From positions 1 through 9,220 of the forward strand of contig JAITCT010000091.1 of the NCBI GenBank assembly GCA_031282925.1: DNA of 9,220 nt, in the 5' to 3' direction. The notes below the pieces were generated by a model. That model made no database searches. It saw only the letters and a list, made by a program, of their open reading frames with translations, and was not told where the DNA came from. This stretch comes from Dysgonamonadaceae bacterium (GTDB lineage: Bacteria; Bacteroidota; Bacteroidia; Bacteroidales; Azobacteroidaceae). Position numbers and translations under genes: made by a program. Positions 1 through 6,153 of the stretch are shown here, in pieces (the first letter of the stretch is position 1; every line of letters begins with the position of its first letter).

Positions 1-32
1 TGATAATTGACAATTAGGAAAATTTACGAATT

Positions 33-66
33 ACGTAGGGGCGCACACGCGAGTGCGCCCCTACGT
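33..66. repeat. GC-rich perfect hairpin, intergenic repeat
   Basis: Two perfect 14-bp arms (33-46, starting ACGTAGGGGCG, and 53-66) flank a 6-nt loop, ACGCGA. There is no T-run on either side, so it is not a convincing intrinsic terminator. GTAGGGGCGCAC-type palindromes of this kind occur as dispersed intergenic repeats in many bacterial genomes. That family link is from memory and unverified. It lies in a gene-free, repeat-rich stretch. Confidence 0.75.
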
Positions 67-100
67 CGACGGCTGCGGTAATTCTCCTGCTGGAAGCGGG

Positions 101-169
101 TTAAATAGTCATCCATTATAGTACTGATTATCCATCTGATAAACAGTACTATAATGGATGACTATTTAA
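101..169. repeat. 69-nt near-perfect AT-rich palindrome (MITE-like or hairpin element)
   Basis: The left arm 101-126 (begins TTAAATAGTCATCC) is the exact reverse complement of 144-169, a 26-bp perfect stem. The inner 17 nt continue it: one A/A mismatch (127/143), then 5 more pairs (128-132 with 138-142) around a 5-nt loop. The whole 69 nt can thus fold into one hairpin of 31 pairs. It is AT-rich, with no GC-rich stem plus T-tract, and lies 12 bp beyond the stop of the short minus-strand reading frame 182-274. A small non-autonomous palindromic element, or an unusually strong RNA hairpin, are the likeliest explanations. No target duplication could be made out. Confidence 0.75.
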
Positions 170-181
170 TATATTTATGAA

Positions 182-274
182 TCAATAATCCGGCTTACAT
201 ACGTACAAAACCTGCATCTGTGAGAAAGATAGTATAAAACAGCAACATATTAGACATAATAAGTACCCTTTCAT
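182..274 (-). pseudogene. Possible truncated 5' end of a secreted-protein gene
   Basis: A minus-strand frame begins with ATG at 274-272 and stops with TGA at 184-182, giving 30 residues. It opens MKGYLLCLICCCFILSFSQ, which looks like a Sec signal peptide: one lysine, then a hydrophobic Leu/Cys/Ile/Phe core, then small and polar residues. The frame ends 11 residues after that point, with only a 69-nt palindrome and another hairpin beyond it. A Bacteroides-type promoter (285-315) sits directly upstream, leaving a very short leader of about 5 nt. The likely reading is the start of an exported-protein gene cut short by repeat insertion. A chance short frame or a small secreted peptide is possible. 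Confidence 0.25.
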
Positions 275-284
275 TAATTCGGCG

Positions 285-315
285 CAAAGGTAAAACAAAA
301 TTCCGGAAAAACAAC
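285..315 (-). promoter_or_regulatory. Putative Bacteroides-type promoter, leftward
   Basis: On the minus strand TACCTTTG (292-285) matches the -7 consensus TAnnTTTG. GTTG (315-312) lies 19 bp upstream, a 3-of-4 match to the -33 box TTTG. Transcription would begin near 279 and run left into the short signal-peptide-like frame at 274-182. No intact gene follows inside the window. Confidence 0.45.
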
Positions 316-378
316 CGCGAAAAAAGGGAAAATGTACACCCCCCCTGTTTTGGAGTACAAAATTTATGAAAGGGTGAA

Positions 379-390
379 GGGGGGGGGGGG
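379..390. repeat. Poly-G tract (G12)
   Basis: Twelve consecutive G residues, about 65 bp upstream of the leftward promoter at 285-315 and just before the REP-like repeat at 409. A C7 run lies nearby at 339-345. Homopolymers this long are prone to slippage in vivo and to sequencing error. No reading frame crosses it convincingly, so any phase-variable effect would have to be on transcription. Confidence 0.8.
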
Positions 391-408
391 ATTATTCGGC
401 CTCACTGC

Positions 409-495
409 GTCATTGCGAGCCGGAAGGCGAAGCAATCAGGGAATGTACTGCGGTTGTTCTCCGGATTGCTTCACCGCTTCGCGGCTCGCAATGAC
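409..495. repeat. REP-like inverted repeat (GTCATTGCGAGCC family)
   Basis: The outer 13 bp at 409-421 (GTCATTGCGAGCC) are exactly inverted at 483-495. Inner segments pair again: AGCAATC at 431-437 with GATTGCT at 464-470, separated by an unpaired 26-nt core. GTCATTGCGAGC...GCAATC palindromes are a common dispersed intergenic repeat in unrelated bacteria; this family assignment is from memory. The adjoining MITE-like element begins only 4 bp downstream, so the two repeats sit back to back. Confidence 0.6.
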
Positions 496-499
496 CTGT

Positions 500-657
500 G
501 GTGAATTTCAAATTGTCGCAGTGCGGTTGTGAAGCCCGTCATTCCCGCACAGGCGGGAATCCTGTGTAAAATGTGCGAATCTTCATGGGATTCCCGCCTG
601 CGCGGGAAACAACGTTCGGCGGAGCCAATGACAGGGCGCGACAATTTGAAATACACC
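500..657. mobile_element. 158-bp MITE-like element with 20-bp terminal inverted repeats
   Basis: The ends 500-519 and 638-657 are inverted copies with one mismatch in 20 (core ATTTCAAATTGTCGC). Inside lie two hairpins, ATTCCCGC-ACAG-GCGGGAAT (541-560) and TTCCCGC-CTGC-GCGGGAA (591-608), themselves inverted relative to each other (547-562 against 589-604, 15 of 16). The 541-560 hairpin fits ATTCCC-N8-GGGAAT, the pattern of neisserial dRS3 repeats. No transposase is encoded, so any movement would be in trans. A second copy of one end occurs inverted at 8735-8786, which shows that it is dispersed. The element ends 17 bp upstream of the DUF3467 promoter. No target-site duplication was identified. 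Confidence 0.6.
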
Positions 658-673
658 CTATAAGAAAAGGGTA

Positions 674-705
674 TTTGTAGAATTAAATAATAATCATTAC
701 TTTTG
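674..705 (+). promoter_or_regulatory. Bacteroides-type promoter for the DUF3467 gene
   Basis: TTTG at 674-677, a 20-bp spacer and TACTTTTG at 698-705 match the Bacteroides housekeeping consensus (TTTG, about 19-21 bp, TAnnTTTG) at every fixed position. Transcription should start near 711, leaving a leader of about 45 nt before the ATG at 755. The -33 box lies only 17 bp from the end of the MITE-like element. Confidence 0.75.
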
Positions 706-754
706 CGATCCGAAAACATGACAAGTTGGCAGAAAATAATTTTAAGTATAAATA

Positions 755-1063
755 ATGGAAAACGAACAGCAAAACAACATTCAAATCGAACTGTCGGAAG
801 ATATTGCCTTGGGAATTTATTCCAATCTGGCAGTAATTGCACATTCTTCCTCCGAATTTGTAGTGGATTTCGTCCGCCTGATGCCGGGGATTCCCAAAGC
901 AAAAGTACAGTCGCGCATTATCCTGACGCCGGAACATGCCAAACGATTGCTTTTGGCGCTCACCGATAATATTAAAAAATACGAGTCGCAATACGGAATG
1001 ATTAAATTGCCGGTCGCGCCGAACTTTACGCCGCCGATTATCGGTCCGGTGGGTGAAGCATAA
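755..1063 (+). CDS. DUF3467 family protein
   Basis: A 102-residue soluble protein with no signal peptide or membrane segment. The sequence, from the IELSEDIALGIYSNLAVI stretch through the HSSSEFVVDFVRLMPG and VQSRIILTPEHAKRLL motifs to a Pro/Gly-rich tail, matches the DUF3467 family as I know it from Bacteroidota. Members are about 100 residues, so this copy is full length. No biochemical function is established. My recollection is that the family gene often lies just after rpoC, which would hint at a link to transcription; here it stands alone ahead of thrA. The ATG at 755 fits the family N-terminus and lies about 45 nt after a near-consensus promoter. The leader is AT-rich with no clear Shine-Dalgarno sequence, as is usual in this phylum. 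Confidence 0.85.
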   Translation: MENEQQNNIQIELSEDIALGIYSNLAVIAHSSSEFVVDFVRLMPGIPKAKVQSRIILTPEHAKRLLLALTDNIKKYESQYGMIKLPVAPNFTPPIIGPVGEA

Positions 1064-1071
1064 ATAACGCT

Positions 1072-1144
1072 CTCCGTGCAACTCCGGAAAATTCCTCCGT
1101 GCAACGCTGTATTAATAATTTTGATAACACGAAGTTACACGGGG
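1072..1144. repeat. Short CTCCGTGCAAC repeats with an inverted copy
   Basis: CTCCGTGCAAC occurs twice as a direct repeat (1072-1082 and 1095-1105). A partly complementary GTTACACGGGG follows at 1134-1144, so an imperfect hairpin can form between the DUF3467 stop and thrA. It may end DUF3467 transcription, or be a degenerate dispersed repeat (CACGAAGTTACACGG-like words recur in Bacteroidota intergenic DNA, from memory). Its right arm overlaps the proposed thrA promoter, so folding and initiation could interfere. Confidence 0.4.
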
Positions 1145-1152
1145 TAAGTTTC
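1120..1152 (+). promoter_or_regulatory. Candidate thrA promoter
   Basis: TTTG at 1120-1123, a 21-bp spacer and TAAGTTTC at 1145-1152 match the Bacteroides consensus except for the last base of the -7 box. A start near 1157 would give a leader of about 17 nt before the thrA ATG at 1174. No Thr/Ile-rich leader peptide or attenuator hairpin of the enterobacterial type is visible. Confidence 0.4.
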
Positions 1153-1173
1153 ACGGAATTATATGGAGAAATA

Positions 1174-3621
1174 ATGAATAAACAGATGAAAGTGATGAAA
1201 TTCGGCGGAACATCCATAGGTTCCGCACAAGACATCTTAAAAGTCAAAGAGATTGTCGAAGCCGTTCATGAGCCTGTAATTGTGGTTGTTTCCGCCATGA
1301 GCGGAATCACCGACCAATTATTATCTACTTCCAAATCGGCCACTCAGGGCGATTGCGGTTACGAAAAAGAGTACAATCAAATCGCCGGCCGCCACATCGA
1401 AACGGTAGAAAATGTAATTGCCGACCCTACAATCCGCAACTATGTCCTGAAACAGGTGATTACTCTTCTGGATGAACTTGGAAACATTCTGAAAGGCGTT
1501 TTTTTGGTACGCGACCTTTCGCAAAAAACTTCCGACATTATTGTCAGTTACGGCGAGCGGTTAAGTTCCCTAATTGTTTCCAATGTAATTCCGAACTGCC
1601 GGTTCTTCGACGCCCGCGAATTTATCAAAACCGAAAAACAGTTCAAAAAACATATTGTTGATTTCGATGCAAGCAACAAGCTGATAAGGCAATGTTTCGC
1701 CGGTCAACCTGCAGTTTCGGTTGTCCCCGGTTTTATTTCCCAAGATTCGGCAACCGGCGAAATAACCAACCTGGGCAGGGGCGGTTCCGATTATACGGCT
1801 TCTATCATTGCCGCCGCTTTGAATGCCGACAGCCTCGAAATCTGGACGGATGTGGACGGCTTTATGACCGCCGACCCCAAAATTATCGGCAGCGCATACG
1901 TAATTAAGGAATTGAGTTATATCGAAGCAATGGAATTGTCGAATTTCGGAGCCAAAGTGATTTATCCGCCGACCATTTTTCCCGCATATCACAAAAGTAT
2001 TCCCATTTTGATTAAAAATACCTTTAATCCTACCACGCAGGGGACGTATATTTCCAAAGAAAAGACAAACGGCGGGAAATCCATCAAAGGCATTTCGTCC
2101 ATTGGCGATACTTGCCTGATTACCATACAAGGTTTGGGAATGGTAGGCATCATCGGCGTCAATTACCGAATTTTTAAGGCTTTGTCTAAAGCCGGAATCA
2201 GCGTGTTCATGGTTTCGCAGGCCTCTTCCGAAAACACCACGTCGTTTGCCGTGAAAAATGAGGCCGCCGACTTGTCGGTCAAGGTTTTAAAGGAAGAATT
2301 TCAACCGGAACTGCAGCAAGGCGAAATCAATGACGTCAAAGCCGAAAAAGATTTGGCAACGGTGGCCATTGTCGGCGAAAACATGAAACGGACGCCGGGT
2401 ATTGCCGGCAAACTGTTCGGAACTTTAGGCCGCAGTGGAATTAGCGTAATTGCCTGTGCGCAGGGGGCTTCCGAGACAAATATTTCTTTTGTCATCAACA
2501 GCCGGTATCTCCGGAAAGCCTTAAACTCCATCCACGATTCATTCTTCCTTTCGGAATATCAAGTGTTGAATGTTTTCCTGATCGGAATCGGTACGGTCGG
2601 CGGCAACCTGCTGGAACAAATCCGCCGGCAGCAAAAGACTTTGATGGAGCATAACCGGTTAAAACTAAACGTAGTAGGCATTGCCGACGTTGACAATATG
2701 ATCTTAGACCGCAAAGGTATCCCGCTGGACAGTTATCTGGAAGAACTGAGAACGAAAGGCTTGCCGACTGCGCCCGACTTGTTGCGGGACGAAATCCTGA
2801 AAATGAATATTTTCAACTCCGTGTTTGTCGATTGCACGGCAAGCGCTGAAATCGCAGCGCTTTATGCCGATTTTCTTTCCAATAATATTTCGGTGGTTGC
2901 CGCCAATAAAATTGCGGCTTCTTCCGAATACGAAAATTACCATCATTTGAAAGAAATTGCCCGTAAAAAAGGCGTCAAGTTTCTGTTTGAAACCAATGTG
3001 GGAGCGGGTTTGCCGATTATCAACACGATGAACGCCTTAATCAACAGCGGGGATAAAATCCTCAAGTTGCAGTCTGTATTGTCCGGCACTTTAAACTTTA
3101 TTTTCAATACGCTTTCGGAAAAAATCCCGCTAAGCAAAGCCGTTGAAATGGCAAAGGATGCGCGTTTTTCCGAGCCGGATCCGCGAATTGATTTAAGCGG
3201 AACCGACGTGATTCGGAAACTGGTAATTCTTTCCCGCGAGGCGGGCTACAAAGTCAATCAGCCGGATGTGGAAAAACACTTGTTTATTCCCGACCGGTAT
3301 TTCGGCGGTTCTTTGGACAGTTTCTGGCAATCAATTCCCGAACTGGACGCCGAATTTGAAAACAAACGGAAAGAACTGGAAACACAGGGAAAGCGTTACC
3401 GCTTTGTGGCGGAAATGGATAACGGTAAATGCAGCGTAGGATTACAGGCGGTTGACCGCAGCCATCCTTTCTACGAATTGGAAGGCAGCAACAATATCAT
3501 CATGATAACCACGGAGCGTTACAACGAATTTCCGATGATTATCAAAGGCTACGGCGCAGGCGCTGCCGTTACGGCGGCAGGCGTTTTTGCCGACATCATC
3601 AGCATCGCAAACATCAGATAG
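1174..3621 (+). CDS. thrA: Bifunctional aspartokinase / homoserine dehydrogenase
   Basis: This 815-residue cytoplasmic enzyme phosphorylates aspartate (first step of the aspartate family) and reduces aspartate semialdehyde to homoserine, the branch to threonine and methionine. The kinase domain (about 1-290) shows KFGGTS at 9-14 and GRGGSD at 201-206. Two ACT regulatory repeats follow (about 315-360 and 397-441). The dehydrogenase half has the NAD(P) loop GIGTVGG near 471, AANK at 576-579, ETNVGAGLPI from 606, LSGTLNFIFN from 636 and GTDVIRKL from 676. Length matches the family (about 810-820), with no frameshift. The ATG at 1174 has GGAG 5 nt upstream; an in-frame GTG at 1099 would add 25 unrelated residues. 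ACT domains imply feedback inhibition, probably by threonine. The usual thrB/thrC partners are absent: a terminator and a sigma-54 regulator follow. MetL-type function is the alternative. Confidence 0.95.
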   Translation: MNKQMKVMKFGGTSIGSAQDILKVKEIVEAVHEPVIVVVSAMSGITDQLLSTSKSATQGDCGYEKEYNQIAGRHIETVENVIADPTIRNYVLKQVITLLDELGNILKGVFLVRDLSQKTSDIIVSYGERLSSLIVSNVIPNCRFFDAREFIKTEKQFKKHIVDFDASNKLIRQCFAGQPAVSVVPGFISQDSATGEITNLGRGGSDYTASIIAAALNADSLEIWTDVDGFMTADPKIIGSAYVIKELSYIEAMELSNFGAKVIYPPTIFPAYHKSIPILIKNTFNPTTQGTYISKEKTNGGKSIKGISSIGDTCLITIQGLGMVGIIGVNYRIFKALSKAGISVFMVSQASSENTTSFAVKNEAADLSVKVLKEEFQPELQQGEINDVKAEKDLATVAIVGENMKRTPGIAGKLFGTLGRSGISVIACAQGASETNISFVINSRYLRKALNSIHDSFFLSEYQVLNVFLIGIGTVGGNLLEQIRRQQKTLMEHNRLKLNVVGIADVDNMILDRKGIPLDSYLEELRTKGLPTAPDLLRDEILKMNIFNSVFVDCTASAEIAALYADFLSNNISVVAANKIAASSEYENYHHLKEIARKKGVKFLFETNVGAGLPIINTMNALINSGDKILKLQSVLSGTLNFIFNTLSEKIPLSKAVEMAKDARFSEPDPRIDLSGTDVIRKLVILSREAGYKVNQPDVEKHLFIPDRYFGGSLDSFWQSIPELDAEFENKRKELETQGKRYRFVAEMDNGKCSVGLQAVDRSHPFYELEGSNNIIMITTERYNEFPMIIKGYGAGAAVTAAGVFADIISIANIR

Positions 3622-3645
3622 CCCCCCTTCGGGGGGTTGGGGGCT
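3620..3645 (+). terminator. Hairpin overlapping the thrA stop codon
   Basis: C6 (3622-3627), loop TTC and G6 (3631-3636) form a tight hairpin. An alternative outer stem pairs AGCCCCC (3620-3626) with GGGGGCT (3639-3645). There is no U-tract, only an AT-rich stretch after it. CCCCCTTCGGGGGG-type sequences are also abundant dispersed repeats in Bacteroidota (from memory), so it may be a repeat acting as a terminator between thrA and the next operon. Confidence 0.5.
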
Positions 3646-3662
3646 AATTATCAATTTAAAAA

Positions 3663-4892
3663 ATGGTTGATACTCAACAAATAAAACAACGTTTTGGAAT
3701 TATAGGAAACAGTCCGTTGCTCAATCGGGAAATCGAAAAAGCAATTTTGATTGCTCCCACCGACCTCACGGTGTTGATTATCGGCGAAAGCGGCGTGGGA
3801 AAGGAAGTTTTTCCCCAGATTATCCATCAAAACAGTATGCGGAAACATGGCCCGTATATTGCGGTTAATTGCGGCGCCATTCCCGAAGGAACGATTGATT
3901 CGGAGCTTTTCGGACACGAAAAAGGCTCGTTCACAGGAGCTTTAGCCGACCGGAAAGGGTATTTTGAAGTGGCCGACAAGGGTACGATTTTTTTGGACGA
4001 AGTCGGGGAACTGCCCATGGCCACCCAGGCGCGTTTGTTGCGGGTGCTGGAATACGGGGAGTTTATCACAGTGGGTTCATCCAAAGTAGAGAAAACGAAT
4101 GTGCGCATTGTTGCCGCCACCAATGTGGATTTGCTGAAAGCCATACGCAACGGGAAATTCCGGGAAGATTTGTATTATCGTTTGAATACCGTGCCGGTCA
4201 ATATCCCGCCCCTGCGCGACCGAAAAGAAGACATTTTCTTGCTGTTCAGGAAATTTTCCGGCGATTTTGCCGAAAAATACACAATGCCTCCTATTTTCCT
4301 TGCGGATGAAGCCAAACCGCTTTTAACCAAATATCGCTGGCCGGGGAACATCCGTGAATTGAAAAATATTACCGAGCGAATGTCCATTATCGAACAGGCG
4401 CGGGAAATTTCGACGGATGTTTTGAAAACTTACCTGGTTAGTCCCGAAATAGACCACCTGCCGGCTTTGATAAATTCCGACTTCGACCGGCGAACATTCG
4501 GCAGCGAAAGGGAAATACTGTATCAAATCCTGTTTGACATGCGGAAAGATATCAATGAATTAAAGAAGTTGGTGCCGGAATTGGGCAAAATCAATTCGCA
4601 AGTTCCGGCAGACCTGGCTCATCCTGTTTATCAGCATCCCGTCAATCAGGAAATTGCGGTTGAAGAACCAGTTCTTTACGCCGATGAATACACGGAAGAG
4701 GAAACGAAAGCATCCGAACCGGAAGTAGCTTTGTCGCTCGACGAGGTTGAAAAAGAGATGATCCGGAAGGCTTTGGAACGTAATAAAGGGAAACGGAGAA
4801 AAGCCGCTTTGGAGTTGAAAATCTCGGAACGGACTTTGTACCGGAAAATCAAGGAATATGGGATGGAGAGAATTGAAAATGATGAATATTAA
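3663..4892 (+). CDS. Sigma-54-dependent transcriptional activator without sensor domain
   Basis: A 409-residue AAA+ activator that would hydrolyse ATP to remodel sigma-54 RNA polymerase at -24/-12 promoters. Motifs in order: Walker A GESGVGKE (41-48), sigma-54 contact loop GSFTGA (88-93, usual form GAFTGA), Walker B IFLDE (109-113), sensor I region VRIVAATN (147-154), arginine finger FREDLYYRLN (166-175) and sensor II WPGNIREL (226-233). A variable acidic linker (about 315-360) leads to a Fis-type helix-turn-helix (about 364-400). The AAA+ domain starts almost at residue 12, so there is no receiver, PAS or GAF domain; activity must be set by expression, partner proteins or the linker. It leads an operon with lptE, and its stop overlaps the lptE start by 11 nt. 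Its targets cannot be read from the window; no clear TGGC-N8-TTGC promoter was found here. Confidence 0.92.
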   Translation: MVDTQQIKQRFGIIGNSPLLNREIEKAILIAPTDLTVLIIGESGVGKEVFPQIIHQNSMRKHGPYIAVNCGAIPEGTIDSELFGHEKGSFTGALADRKGYFEVADKGTIFLDEVGELPMATQARLLRVLEYGEFITVGSSKVEKTNVRIVAATNVDLLKAIRNGKFREDLYYRLNTVPVNIPPLRDRKEDIFLLFRKFSGDFAEKYTMPPIFLADEAKPLLTKYRWPGNIRELKNITERMSIIEQAREISTDVLKTYLVSPEIDHLPALINSDFDRRTFGSEREILYQILFDMRKDINELKKLVPELGKINSQVPADLAHPVYQHPVNQEIAVEEPVLYADEYTEEETKASEPEVALSLDEVEKEMIRKALERNKGKRRKAALELKISERTLYRKIKEYGMERIENDEY

Positions 4893-5400
4893 GAAATATA
4901 CCGCGTATTTATTTGCGGTTTTGGCTGTAGGTGGTATTTGGGGGGCTTGTTCGATTTCCTACAAACTTGAAGGGGGAAGTATTAATTACGACATGACGAA
5001 AACCATTCTTATTTCGGAATTTCCTAACCGGACGCCGAATTATCCTCTTTTGACCCAGGTTTTTGATTTGGCGTTGAGAAAACGATTTATCGAACAAACC
5101 CGGTTGAAAGAAACAGGTAACAATGCCGACATTGAAATCGAAGGGGAAATCACCGGCTACCAGTTGACGGGGCAGGCTGTGAAGGAGGATGACTATGCTT
5201 CAAAAACCCGCTTAACCGTTTCTATTCGCGTCCGCTATATCAACCATAAGGAAGCGGGTAAAGACGTGGATCAATCGTTTTCGGCTTTCAGGGAGTTTGA
5301 CAGCAGCAGCCCTTTGGAATCTGTGGAAAGCCAGTTGATTGAGGAGATTGTGAATGAAATAGTGGATATGATTTATAACGCAACGGTTGCGAACTGGTAA
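4882..5400 (+). CDS. lptE: LPS-assembly lipoprotein LptE
   Basis: A 172-residue predicted outer-membrane lipoprotein that plugs and supports LptD in delivering lipopolysaccharide to the cell surface. An N-terminal KK and hydrophobic stretch (6-20) precede Cys23, the expected lipidation site. The -3 residue is Trp (WGAC), which departs from the usual lipobox. The mature part matches the Bacteroidota LptE pattern I know: SISYK just after the Cys, ISEFPN, then an NADIEIEGEITGY strand, an IRVRY strand and a C-terminal NEIVDMIYNATVANW. Length fits the family. Two adjacent ATGs (4879, 4882) are possible, both inside the end of the regulator gene, with GGAGAG at 4865-4870. A longer frame from 4858 would spoil the signal peptide. 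The overlap implies translational coupling to the sigma-54 activator. Confidence 0.88.
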   Translation: MNIKKYTAYLFAVLAVGGIWGACSISYKLEGGSINYDMTKTILISEFPNRTPNYPLLTQVFDLALRKRFIEQTRLKETGNNADIEIEGEITGYQLTGQAVKEDDYASKTRLTVSIRVRYINHKEAGKDVDQSFSAFREFDSSSPLESVESQLIEEIVNEIVDMIYNATVANW

Positions 5401-5412
5401 ATTTTTCAAAAG

Positions 5413-6141
5413 ATGCATACGGAAAAATTAATTAAACTGATGCACGGGGATGCGCAATACGACAAAAAAACTTTGTCCGGTTTGTCGAAAATCATCCGGA
5501 AATATCCTTATTTCCAGTCGGCGCATTTACTTTATACGCTGAATCTCTTTCACCTGAAACATCCGTATTTCCCTTCCGAATTGCGGAAAACGGCAACTTA
5601 CCTGAATGACCGGAAAAAGCTGTTCTTCCTGGTTGAAAACCGGTTTTTCGATTCGGATAAAATCGAAACTTTACAGCATGAAATTCCCCAGAATACGGGT
5701 ATATTGATTGATTCTTTTTTGTCCCAAAGAGAAGAAACGCCGAAAAAAGTGCAAAATTCTTCCGCCGTTTCGACCGATTATATCAACCGTTATCTTTTGG
5801 AAGACAGGGAAGAAACGCCGGAAACGCCCAAACCGCTGCAATTTCAGGACATGATTGACCGGTTTTTGGAACAAGACGGAATATCTCCTGTAAAAATCGA
5901 ATTGGCTGATAAGCCTGTCGAATCTGCGGAAACGACCGGAGAAACATCCGGCGCCGATTCGGAACAATCCGGTAACGACGGCTTTGTTTCCGAAACTTTA
6001 GCAAAAATTTACATCAAGCAGCGGAAATATGATAAGGCTCTGGAGATTATTCATAAAATAGTTTTGCATTATCCGGAAAAAAGCAGTTACTTTGCAGACC
6101 GGATTCAAATGTTAGAAGATTTGATTAGTAGTAACAAATAA
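5413..6141 (+). CDS. Uncharacterised protein with C-terminal TPR-like segment
   Basis: A 242-residue cytoplasmic-looking protein with no signal peptide. Residues 1-85 are probably helical and rich in Lys, Tyr and Phe (KIIRKYPYFQSAHLLY). Residues about 105-190 are acidic, Pro/Thr/Glu-rich and probably disordered. Residues about 191-236 form a TPR-like helix pair (AKIYIKQRKYDKALEIIHKI). The linker carries three similar short motifs, roughly I-[DN]-x-[FY]-L, at 99-103, 124-128 and 148-152, about 25 residues apart, and REETP occurs twice (106-110 and 132-136). I know similar hypothetical proteins between lptE and secG in Bacteroidota, with no established function. It lies 12 nt after lptE and 12 nt before secG, so it is cotranscribed; a scaffold or adaptor role in envelope assembly is only a guess. 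Confidence 0.75.
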   Translation: MHTEKLIKLMHGDAQYDKKTLSGLSKIIRKYPYFQSAHLLYTLNLFHLKHPYFPSELRKTATYLNDRKKLFFLVENRFFDSDKIETLQHEIPQNTGILIDSFLSQREETPKKVQNSSAVSTDYINRYLLEDREETPETPKPLQFQDMIDRFLEQDGISPVKIELADKPVESAETTGETSGADSEQSGNDGFVSETLAKIYIKQRKYDKALEIIHKIVLHYPEKSSYFADRIQMLEDLISSNK

Positions 6142-6153
6142 AACAGAATAAAC

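Noticed and set aside
101..169. Integron attC site
   Set aside because: The palindrome is almost perfect, lacks the asymmetric extrahelical bases and the conserved GTT/AAC ends of attC, and no integrase or cassette structure is present.
332..532. 66-residue plus-strand reading frame
   Set aside because: It runs through the C7 and G12 tracts and the REP-like repeat, and its composition is what those repeats would give in any frame.
471..902. 143-residue minus-strand reading frame
   Set aside because: It spans the MITE-like repeat and the antisense of the DUF3467 gene, with no homology that I recognise and a better gene on the other strand.
703..969. Frame beginning ahead of the DUF3467 gene
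   Set aside because: It overlaps the DUF3467 gene out of frame and shows none of the conserved family motifs.
1099..1173. Upstream GTG start for thrA
   Set aside because: The extra 25 residues do not resemble aspartokinase N-termini, would overlap the promoter and repeat region, and the ATG at 1174 has GGAG 5 nt upstream.
1570..2130. 186-residue minus-strand frame within thrA
   Set aside because: It is antisense to the conserved aspartokinase coding sequence and has no recognisable domain.
4858..4881. Upstream ATG start for lptE
   Set aside because: It would put MGWRELK before the lysine-rich start of the signal peptide. The ATG pair at 4879/4882 gives a normal lipoprotein signal and follows GGAGAG.
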